From: Methanosarcinales archaeon | Lineage (GTDB): Archaea > Halobacteriota > Methanosarcinia > Methanosarcinales > Methanogasteraceae | DNA: 5,565 nt | NCBI GenBank assembly: GCA_030606635.1 | Contig: JAUWGA010000117.1 | Span: forward strand, 1-5,565 | Direction of reading: 5' to 3' | Shown: piece by piece, positions 1 to 5,210 of the stretch | How positions within the stretch are numbered: the stretch's first letter is position 1 | Layout of the letters: every line of letters starts with the position of its first letter | The notes under the pieces: generated by a model | Database searches by the model: none | Told to the model about the DNA's origin: nothing | Seen by the model: only the letters and a program-made list of their open reading frames with translations | Made by a program: the position numbers and the translations under genes

Positions 1-14
1 GGTGATCTCACTAT

Positions 15-390
15 TCAGCCCAGCCCTTCCAGCTTCCCCATAATCCTCGAATACGTCTGGCACCACTCGTCAAACCCGCAGCCGGAGTTCCACGGCATGC
101 CCGCTCTTAATTCCAGCACCAGATCACAAGAGTTCCCAGGGCATCCACGGGGCTTTGAAATCGAACTGGTCGAAGTCGCCCCATTCCTCAAGGGTCGTGA
201 GGCGGACGAGACCATGCCGGATTGCGGTGTCGTAGAGTCGTGTGCGGGGCTACGGAGTGAAAAACGACAGCAGTATATCGATATGCTCGAGCCTATCCTG
301 CTCGCCATATATCGAGATCATGCTGTGGATCGCCTTAAAGGTGCGCTTGACCTCCTCCATCGTGTCCACACCGCGGTAGATGATTGATTA
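15..390 (-). pseudogene. Decayed C-terminal fragment of a radical SAM protein (possibly B12-binding type)
   Basis: No intact gene explains positions 1-408. One minus-strand frame, from about 387 to 130, reads DTMEEVKRTFKAIH (about 364-323), then FFTP, an in-frame TAG at about 255-257, then TRLYDTAIRHGLV and LEEWGDFDQFDFKAPWMPW. This matches the C-terminal half of radical SAM proteins, where 'GLPG-T-EE' is followed by 'PFPGTRLYD'. The frame then meets TGA near 127-129. Continuation in another minus frame (LVLELRAG...YSRIMGKLEGLG, stop at 15-17) suggests a frameshift. The expected Gly-Leu-Pro-Gly part near 370-385 is also out of frame. The N-terminal domain and the CxxxCxxC cluster motif are missing, since the DUF2193 gene ends at 409. 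I read it as a truncated remnant. The subfamily is uncertain. Confidence 0.7.
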
Positions 391-408
391 TCCTGATGCG
401 CTCAGATC

Positions 409-1902
409 TCACCCCAGCACCGAATTCACCTTCGGCGACATACAGTAATCGCACTTCGCGGGCAGATACCTGCTTGTGGCGCAGTTCTTACACATCTGCA
501 CAGGCGCAAGCGCAACCTCGGGATTAAGCGCTATCGCATTGACCATCGCGGCGATGCTCGGAGGTTCCGGAGCAAGCAGGCATGGCTGGTCGATGAACCG
601 CAAAAGCGCGGTTGCCCGCACCGTTATGGCTGTGAACGGATACGCATACGCCTCGGGATGTTTGAGTTCAGGATGATCCCTGACAGGTGAGAGATCGATA
701 GGTATACCAGCAACCTTCCCACCGTCTCCCCTTGGTTTCGGTGCGTTCACCCGCTCGCCTCTGGTGATGAAGTCCAGAAAGTCATTGACATGAAGTTCGC
801 CGACCATCGATCTGTCGAATGGGTGTGTCAGAATGAAGTTCCTGAATCGCTTCTGCATCATATCCTGGATATAATCGGGCGTGAACCCGTCCCATGCAAG
901 GATATCTGCTGTCGCGGACGCACATGCGCCAGTTGCGATATATCCTACATCAAATGGGTTTTTGATCTTGCCTTCGGATAGAGCAGTTTTGAGTGTGTTC
1001 TCTGCAACCTTTGAGACCGATTCAAGGATCGCCATGCACATATCATCCCTGCACAGCTTGTAGTATGACGATCCGATGTGGTGACCGATATCACCAACGT
1101 GGGTCGGGAGCATCACGATATTTGCCGGGTGCACCCCGGAGTCATACGCGCTCTCGACATATCCGCGGAACTTCTCGCGATACAGATCAAAGTATCTGAA
1201 CCGATCATACGATGTGTGACCAAGTTCGCCCATCAGCTGCAGCATCGACTGAACCGGCTTATCCCAGTTCAACTTCAGAGCCTTCTTCTCCTCTTCTATC
1301 GCCTCTGCGACGTTTCCAGTGCTGCCAAGAACTCTGGTGTACGTGTCTCCGAAGACGTAGATTCCATTTAATCCCCACGATTTTGCGGCAAGGATTGTTT
1401 GCTTGTATTTCTTCTCGATCGGCGCCCTTTCTATGATCCGGGCAAGGACGTTGAAGACGCTTCCAGGGATCGCTGCAAAATCACTTGCCGATATGACCCC
1501 GTAGAAGCCATTGTGCACCCGTGTTGCCTCGATCCCGATGATATCGTCTGCTTCATCGATCGTCTCGATGAACGTCTCGACAGCGCCCCGAAAGTCCCTA
1601 TCGAGTTCATACATGATCTCAAGCACGATCGGGGTCTGCTGCCACTCGAGAAACGCAGTATCAAGCGGCGTTACCGTGTCGGTGAGCGACGTTAAGATGT
1701 CGTAATGGAGGAGCAATGACTGTTGGTAGAGGTCGATCGCCTCCTTTGACTGCTCGCTCGCACATTCCATCTTCCTTATGACCTCTACATAAGGTCTCGC
1801 GTGTTCAAGCAAGAAATCCTCGTATCGGTGGATTCTTATTGCATCTACTGCAGCGTTCTGCGCTGCAATTGCATCGTTTACGGTTTTTTCGATCAGACTC
1901 AT
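409..1902 (-). CDS. DUF2193-family protein of unknown function, linked to Mer/Mtr
   Basis: The 497-residue protein has no signal peptide or obvious membrane helix, so it is probably cytoplasmic. I recognise it as most likely the archaeal DUF2193 family (about 500 residues, mainly methanogens and relatives, no assigned function); this rests on recall, not a search. Visible features: a helical, acidic N-terminal half (about 1-125); a His/Cys-rich stretch THVGDIGHHIGSSYYKLC (267-284) with Asp271, His274, His275, Cys284 and Cys289; GYIATGACASATADILAWDG (320-339); a Gly/Pro loop near 387-402; and a C-terminal pair CxxC-x9-CxxC (Cys471, 474, 484, 487) resembling a zinc ribbon or metal site. The ATG is 4 bases after the mer TAG. 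A GGAGGT six bases upstream overlaps the end of mer, so it is co-translated with mer. Its role is inferred only as accessory to C1 transfer or cofactor handling; no reaction can be assigned. Confidence 0.85.
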   Translation of the reverse strand: MSLIEKTVNDAIAAQNAAVDAIRIHRYEDFLLEHARPYVEVIRKMECASEQSKEAIDLYQQSLLLHYDILTSLTDTVTPLDTAFLEWQQTPIVLEIMYELDRDFRGAVETFIETIDEADDIIGIEATRVHNGFYGVISASDFAAIPGSVFNVLARIIERAPIEKKYKQTILAAKSWGLNGIYVFGDTYTRVLGSTGNVAEAIEEEKKALKLNWDKPVQSMLQLMGELGHTSYDRFRYFDLYREKFRGYVESAYDSGVHPANIVMLPTHVGDIGHHIGSSYYKLCRDDMCMAILESVSKVAENTLKTALSEGKIKNPFDVGYIATGACASATADILAWDGFTPDYIQDMMQKRFRNFILTHPFDRSMVGELHVNDFLDFITRGERVNAPKPRGDGGKVAGIPIDLSPVRDHPELKHPEAYAYPFTAITVRATALLRFIDQPCLLAPEPPSIAAMVNAIALNPEVALAPVQMCKNCATSRYLPAKCDYCMSPKVNSVLG

Positions 1903-1906
1903 CTTT

Positions 1907-2896
1907 CTACCTCCAGTTAGGAATAATATCTTCTCCGATCAACCTGATCGCGCGTATCCGGTCAGGTCCGATCGGAGAGCCAGGAATGACCTGCGTGACC
2001 CCTGCATTCACGAGTTCCTCGATTCGGTCCATGCACTCCGCAGGAGTTCCGCAGATTGCGAATGCATCGATCATATCACCTGTGACTGCGTGTATCGCGT
2101 CACTGAAACTCTTCTTAAAACCATTTCGCACCGCTTCGACATCGCCCGGCGGGATCTCGTGGCGCTCAAGTACGCCGGGCGGCGATCCCGCAACAATAAA
2201 GGCAACAACCGGCTTTGCAGCCGATATAGCATCGTCCTTACGATCTGCTATCGAAAAACTCGTATATGCAGCAACGTCAAACGTTGCAAGATCGGCACCT
2301 CCTGCCTTCAGCGCAGGTATCGCCTCTGCAAAGTCAAGCGGGTGCGATGCGTTCACGAGCACTCCATCTCCAACTTCTCCGGCAAGATGCAACATCTTCG
2401 GACCCTGCGCTCCGATATAAACCGGTACATCGGGTAGATCTGACAGATCTGTTGCAAAATCGAGTTTCGCTTCCCTGGTCTTGAAGATCTCCCCGTTGTA
2501 CGAGACCTTTTTGCAGGCAAGCAGTTGCCGTATGATGGATACAGTCTCCCTGACAGTCCGGACCGGGCGCATCCATTCGATACCAAGCTTCTCAAACGTG
2601 GTCCGATCGCCGGGTCCTATGCCAAGAACCGCACGTCCGTCCGATACCTCGTGCAGGGTTGCGATCGCTGATGCGAGTTGTGGTGCGGTTCTGGTATACG
2701 GGTTTGTGACGCCGGGTCCGAGTTTTATGGAGTCGGTCCTTGCTGCGATGTATGTCAGAAGTGAGAATGCGTCCCTGTTGTTGTAATGATCGGTTATCCA
2801 TGCGTAGGATAATCCGTTCTCCTCTGATAGTCTCACAATCTCTGAGAGTTTTTCTGCTGGTTCGTTTGCCAGAAATTCGATTCCAAAGGTTACCAT
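1907..2896 (-). CDS. mer: Mer, F420-dependent 5,10-methylenetetrahydromethanopterin reductase
   Basis: Mer interconverts methylene-H4MPT and methyl-H4MPT with reduced F420. It is a cytoplasmic TIM-barrel enzyme of the bacterial luciferase-like F420 family. From the ATG at 2896 the protein is 329 residues, the family length. Motifs in order: FGIEFLANEP (4-13), YAWITDHYNNRD (31-42), KLGPGVTNPYTR (58-69, the region of the non-prolyl cis peptide described for Mer), LGIGPGD (91-97), IEWMRPVRT (106-114), VYIGAQGPKML (159-169), GDGVLVNASHP (176-186), FIVAGSPP (233-240), GTPAECMDRIEEL (283-295) and TQVIPGSPIGPD (301-312). I prefer ATG 2896 over the in-frame GTG at 2905: it matches the family N-terminus and has GGGGTG eight bases upstream. 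It follows mtrH by 15 bases and ends with TAG, 4 bases before the next gene. Confidence 0.97.
   Translation of the reverse strand: MVTFGIEFLANEPAEKLSEIVRLSEENGLSYAWITDHYNNRDAFSLLTYIAARTDSIKLGPGVTNPYTRTAPQLASAIATLHEVSDGRAVLGIGPGDRTTFEKLGIEWMRPVRTVRETVSIIRQLLACKKVSYNGEIFKTREAKLDFATDLSDLPDVPVYIGAQGPKMLHLAGEVGDGVLVNASHPLDFAEAIPALKAGGADLATFDVAAYTSFSIADRKDDAISAAKPVVAFIVAGSPPGVLERHEIPPGDVEAVRNGFKKSFSDAIHAVTGDMIDAFAICGTPAECMDRIEELVNAGVTQVIPGSPIGPDRIRAIRLIGEDIIPNWR
1909..1914 (-). promoter_or_regulatory. Shine-Dalgarno motif for the DUF2193 gene, overlapping the mer stop
   Basis: GGAGGT on the minus strand is made of the last two mer codons (Trp-Arg) and the first base of its TAG stop. It sits six bases before the ATG at 1902. 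This places the DUF2193 gene firmly in the mer message and suggests coupled translation. Confidence 0.75.
1933..1977 (-). other. Imperfect inverted repeat in the 3' end of mer
   Basis: CTCCGATC (1933-1940) is the exact reverse complement of GATCGGAG (1970-1977). Just inside it, ACCTGA (1942-1947) pairs with TCAGGT (1962-1967). The arms are separated by a small 1-by-2 internal loop and a loop of 14 bases, giving 14 paired bases. In the mer message it would form a hairpin about 30-75 bases before the DUF2193 start. It encodes the conserved SPIGPD...LIGED end of Mer, so part of the symmetry could come from repeated Ile-Gly codons. No T-run follows it, so it does not look like a terminator. Confidence 0.5.
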
Positions 2897-2904
2897 GATG
2901 CTCA

Positions 2905-2910
2905 CACCCC
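2905..2910 (-). promoter_or_regulatory. Ribosome binding site deciding the mer start
   Basis: GGGGTG on the minus strand lies eight bases before ATG 2896, but would overlap the alternative GTG start at 2905. The spacing, together with the family N-terminus (VTFGIEF), favours the ATG and a 329-residue Mer. Confidence 0.65.
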
Positions 2911-2911
2911 T

Positions 2912-3826
2912 TCAAGCCAGCAGATACGGGTGTTTCTCTGCGTGTTCGATTCCGAAGTCATTTACAGAATCGGCAGTGAGAATGTCAGCCATCGCAACGA
3001 CAGGAGCGGCATACTTCGCACTCTCGATCGGTCCTATGAAGAGCGAGTTCGCGCCCATCACGATGCCGATGGCATTTGCTGATATGTCGCAGATCCTTCT
3101 GATCTCCGGGTCACGTTTCTTGAGATACGCCCATGATGACGGGACATTGTGGGCTCCGACGCCAGTTGGAAGACCGTACAAGGACTTTACTGCATAAAGC
3201 AACCTGAATGATGATCCTGCGCCCTGTCCGAACGGCTGCACTCCGGGATCGTACAGGATCTTCTCAAAGCCACACTCCTTTGCAATCTCGAGGAGTCCTT
3301 TATCAACAAACCCGCCGCCGTCTTCGAGCATATCGATCCGCGCCTTGACTGACGGGTCCTGCATGTTGAAGCCGAGGATGACAACGCCCTCTATCTGTGA
3401 TTCAGAGAGCGCATCGATCTCTGGCTTCTCGATCATCATGTTTATAGCGTTATACATCGTCCGGCTGCCGAACTGCTCGCTTGCATGCGAAAGTCCTCCA
3501 AGCCTCGCCTCAAGATCCGCTGAATCAACAATGAGCGGTGCATCTGTACGGTCTGCCACAAAGTCGAGCCCTTTGATCATGAGATCAGGGGTCACGCCAA
3601 CCACCTGGAAGATATACGGGGTGTTTGTGGCATCACATGCTTCCTCAACCTCTACAATCAGCGATTCCGCTTTCTCTTCGTCGAATGTACCGGCGCCGGC
3701 ATCAACGATCTTCTGTCCGTCATAGAAGATCGTAGGAATGATTACGGTCGGGTTCTCGCCGATCTGCCCGCCGATCGTGACATTTCCGATCTCGATTACC
3801 TGCTGTTTTCGTGCGAATTTGAACAT
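2912..3826 (-). CDS. mtrH: MtrH, methyl-H4MPT:cobamide methyltransferase subunit
   Basis: MtrH is the cytoplasmic, loosely bound subunit that transfers the methyl group between tetrahydromethanopterin and the cobamide on MtrA. The 304-residue protein is close to the usual 305-320. Family signatures in order: MFKFARKQQ start, GGQIGENPTV (19-28), FYDGQKIV (34-41), VDSADLEAR (100-108), ILGFNMQDPSVKARI (150-164), DPGVQPFGQGAGSSFR (193-208), GVGAHNVPSSW (222-232) and GIVMGANSLFIGPIE (254-268). The fold expected is a TIM barrel like other pterin-dependent methyltransferases. The ATG is one base after the mtrG stop, and a GGGGTGG stretch at 3831-3837 inside mtrG is the likely ribosome site. Its C-terminus (EKHPYLLA) is slightly short. 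A solo corrinoid-system MtrH paralogue is unlikely because it sits in the complete mtr order. Confidence 0.96.
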   Translation of the reverse strand: MFKFARKQQVIEIGNVTIGGQIGENPTVIIPTIFYDGQKIVDAGAGTFDEEKAESLIVEVEEACDATNTPYIFQVVGVTPDLMIKGLDFVADRTDAPLIVDSADLEARLGGLSHASEQFGSRTMYNAINMMIEKPEIDALSESQIEGVVILGFNMQDPSVKARIDMLEDGGGFVDKGLLEIAKECGFEKILYDPGVQPFGQGAGSSFRLLYAVKSLYGLPTGVGAHNVPSSWAYLKKRDPEIRRICDISANAIGIVMGANSLFIGPIESAKYAAPVVAMADILTADSVNDFGIEHAEKHPYLLA

Positions 3827-3827
3827 G

Positions 3828-3992
3828 TTACCACCCCAAAAGACTCACCATTATCAGTGCAGCGACAGCGCCCAGGGTAACCCCGATACACCGTCCGATC
3901 ATTGTTCCCCTGCTCTGAATGATCTCTGCGCCAGCAAACTCGATATTCTCCTCAGCCCGGTCCAACCGTTTCATCATCTTCTCGTAGTCCAT
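3828..3992 (-). CDS. mtrG: MtrG, methyl-H4MPT:CoM methyltransferase subunit G (short form, 54 aa)
   Basis: This small gene begins at the ATG at 3992 and ends with TAA at 3828-3830, giving 54 residues. It starts MDYEKMMKRLDRAEENIEF, which matches the 'EVMKRLDKIDEKVEF' type core of MtrG, and then has one membrane helix (about residues 32-53, ending SLLGW). MtrG is a small membrane-anchored stalk-like subunit of the Mtr complex. Known members are usually about 70-86 residues, so this one lacks the extra N-terminal 15-30 residues. Extension is impossible: the upstream in-frame codons are GTT, TTT, GGG and GGA, then the mtrF stop TGA. A GAGGAGGG motif is placed six bases before the ATG. The gene fills the gap between mtrF and mtrH exactly, one base before the mtrH start. 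Confidence 0.93.
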   Translation of the reverse strand: MDYEKMMKRLDRAEENIEFAGAEIIQSRGTMIGRCIGVTLGAVAALIMVSLLGW

Positions 3993-3998
3993 AACAAA

Positions 3999-4006
3999 CC
4001 CTCCTC
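3999..4006 (-). promoter_or_regulatory. Shine-Dalgarno motif that fixes the mtrG start
   Basis: GAGGAGGG on the minus strand overlaps the mtrF stop codon and ends six bases before the mtrG ATG. Because mtrF ends in the same frame just upstream, this motif supports a separate initiation of the short MtrG, rather than an MtrF-MtrG fusion broken by a sequencing error. Confidence 0.75.
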
Positions 4007-4217
4007 AGAATCCTCCCGCACCAACAAGCATCAGCAACAACGCACAGAGAAACCCGATCACGAGATAGATCCTCGTCCCGTATATTCCTGAGTACGTGCG
4101 CTGATCCCTGCCGATCAGGAGTGCCCGCCGTTTTATGCTCTTTGTCATCCGCTCAATCTCCCGTGTATTCGGTGCGTGGAGCTCAGGGATCATCTCTTTT
4201 TCTTTTTCGTCTCTCAT
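4005..4217 (-). CDS. mtrF: MtrF, methyl-H4MPT:CoM methyltransferase subunit F
   Basis: This is a 70-residue protein with a charged N-terminus, a helical segment NTREIERMTKSIKRRALLIG (about 17-36), the patch DQRTYSGIYGTRI (38-50) and one C-terminal membrane helix (about 50-67). MtrF is a small membrane-anchored Mtr subunit whose sequence is known to be related to the C-terminal part of MtrA. That relation can be seen here: 'IERMTKSIK...YSGIYG' matches the spacing of 'IESRLRSLEQE...MSGVVSG' in MtrA. Its ATG overlaps the mtrA TGA by four bases (ATGA), with AGGAGGT at 4222-4228, four bases upstream, inside mtrA. mtrG follows in the same reading frame after the TGA and a 12-base gap. Size and position both fit MtrF. 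Confidence 0.94.
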   Translation of the reverse strand: MRDEKEKEMIPELHAPNTREIERMTKSIKRRALLIGRDQRTYSGIYGTRIYLVIGFLCALLLMLVGAGGF

Positions 4218-4897
4218 AAAAACCTCCTGATTGCAAAGATTAACAATGTGACAACAAAACCAGACGTCAGCCCCTGCCAGATTCCGGATACCACGCCTGA
4301 CATAAATTTATTCAGTTTACCAAGATCCTTCACTTCCTGCTCAAGGCTACGCAGTCTCGACTCTATCGAGACCGCTTCCGGCGTCAGGATCGCATCACTC
4401 CCCCCATCTGCTTGTGCTGCCTTTCCAAGGGTGACGACCATCGGTTCTGCAGGAAACGGGTCCTTTGGAGCACAGGCATCGATCGCCTGCTTAATCGGCC
4501 CCAGATCCTCAACATTCACCAGATCGACGATCTCAACCTGCTCCCTGAACCTGTCAACCTCCTTTGAGCTCAGATTCGAGATGAACGGGATTGCGCCGGA
4601 TGCGCCGACGATCCTGTTCTTCTCATCGATTCCAGACCTGTGAATTGCAAGGAATGCATCACCAGCAAGATGTCCGTGAACCTCGGCTCCGCAGATGATG
4701 AGATACCGGATACAGGGATTTGAGATGATGTTTGCGATCACCTTCTCAATTCCGATGTTCTCGGTCTTCATGGTGCCAGAGATTGCTATCTTGTCGATTA
4801 CCCCGGTTACATCGATGCTGCTTCCAAGCGTTACCAGTACTACCCGATTCTTCTCATCGCCGACCGTGAACTCACCTGATACAGCGGGCCAACCCAT
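4214..4897 (-). CDS. mtrA: MtrA, corrinoid-carrying subunit of methyl-H4MPT:CoM methyltransferase
   Basis: MtrA carries the cobamide that accepts the methyl group from methyl-H4MPT (through MtrH) and passes it to coenzyme M, the step that drives sodium export. The 227-residue protein begins GWPAVSGEF-VGD and continues with KTENIGIEKVIANIISNP (about 44-61), the cobamide-site motif ICGAEVHGHLAGDA (about 68-81), GASGAIPFI (98-106) and a linker of about residues 145-175. It ends in one membrane anchor (about 206-223). His76 in GHLAG aligns with the cobalt-coordinating histidine described for MtrA (His84 in the Methanothermobacter/Methanocaldococcus numbering); a second histidine, His74, sits two residues before it. 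The ATG is one base after the mtrB stop, with AGGAGGT seven bases upstream. The stop overlaps the mtrF start (ATGA). The last 50 or so residues resemble MtrF. Confidence 0.97.
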   Translation of the reverse strand: MGWPAVSGEFTVGDEKNRVVLVTLGSSIDVTGVIDKIAISGTMKTENIGIEKVIANIISNPCIRYLIICGAEVHGHLAGDAFLAIHRSGIDEKNRIVGASGAIPFISNLSSKEVDRFREQVEIVDLVNVEDLGPIKQAIDACAPKDPFPAEPMVVTLGKAAQADGGSDAILTPEAVSIESRLRSLEQEVKDLGKLNKFMSGVVSGIWQGLTSGFVVTLLIFAIRRFL

Positions 4898-4898
4898 C

Positions 4899-5207
4899 TC
4901 ATAGACCTCCTGCGAGAATCACGATCAAGAGGATTGCAACCGCAGCAAGCCCGAGAATGAAACCGATCACAGCATTGGAGACCTTTCCGAGGTTCAGGTA
5001 GATCCCCTCGCGATTCGGATACGACGGATACGGTACTGTGGCTGGATTCAGCGAATCCACAAGATCGATTGCGGCGCGTTCGATCTCTTCGATCCCTTCG
5101 GATAGCTCCGCAATATTCGCAATCGGTAGGCTTGGATCCATCTCGGCTGCGATGCCGCTTGCAGGGTCGATTGCGACGTTTACGTCCGGGTCTACTATCA
5201 CGTACAT
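4899..5207 (-). CDS. mtrB: MtrB, methyl-H4MPT:CoM methyltransferase subunit B
   Basis: This 102-residue protein is the usual size for MtrB. It opens with MYVIVDPDVNVAIDP, the typical short beta-rich N-terminus with repeated 'DP' turns. A helical region follows (about residues 33-54), then a PYPSYPNREG linker and a single C-terminal membrane helix (about residues 79-100, ending LAGGL). MtrB is a small membrane-anchored subunit of the Na+-pumping Mtr complex with a mostly cytoplasmic N-terminal part. The ATG lies 3 bases after the mtrC stop, and a GGAG motif at about 5217-5220, inside the end of mtrC, can serve as ribosome binding site. Its own last codons (Ala-Gly-Gly-Leu) contain the AGGAGGT that precedes mtrA, so translation of the two is probably coupled. 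No oddities were seen. Confidence 0.95.
   Translation of the reverse strand: MYVIVDPDVNVAIDPASGIAAEMDPSLPIANIAELSEGIEEIERAAIDLVDSLNPATVPYPSYPNREGIYLNLGKVSNAVIGFILGLAAVAILLIVILAGGL
4905..4911 (-). promoter_or_regulatory. Strong Shine-Dalgarno motif (AGGAGGT) for mtrA, inside the mtrB 3' end
   Basis: On the minus strand AGGAGGT ends seven bases before the mtrA ATG (4897). It is encoded by the last codons of mtrB, so the ribosome site sits within translated sequence. It supports the MGWPAV start and suggests coupling of MtrB and MtrA synthesis. Confidence 0.8.
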
Positions 5208-5210
5208 GAT

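Noticed and set aside
260..264. Run of five T on the minus strand as a transcription terminator for the operon
   Set aside because: It is short, has no further T-runs near it, and lies within the coding remnant about 145 bases past the DUF2193 stop; the evidence is too weak.
15..308. Minus-strand 97-codon open frame as an intact gene
   Set aside because: Its N-terminal two thirds run out of frame with the radical SAM motifs. Only its tail may continue the broken gene, so it is treated as part of the pseudogene.
97..387. Plus-strand open frame of 96 codons antisense to the radical SAM remnant
   Set aside because: It lies opposite recognisable minus-strand radical SAM motifs, its translation resembles no known protein, and no ribosome site of note precedes it.
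1839..2420. Plus-strand open frame of 193 codons opposite mer
   Set aside because: It is a shadow of the minus-strand mer gene, whose protein is clearly recognisable along its whole length.
2434..2452. Repeated AGATCTG units near the middle of mer
   Set aside because: They fall on the codons for an Asp-Leu-Ser-Asp-Leu stretch and are too short to call a repeat element.
2897..2905. GTG at 2905 as the mer start, adding three residues
   Set aside because: Its ribosome site would overlap the start itself, while ATG 2896 has properly spaced GGGGTG and matches the Mer N-terminus.
3345..3725. Plus-strand open frame of 126 codons opposite mtrH
   Set aside because: The translation is Ser/Ala-rich low-information sequence, and the opposite strand encodes conserved MtrH.
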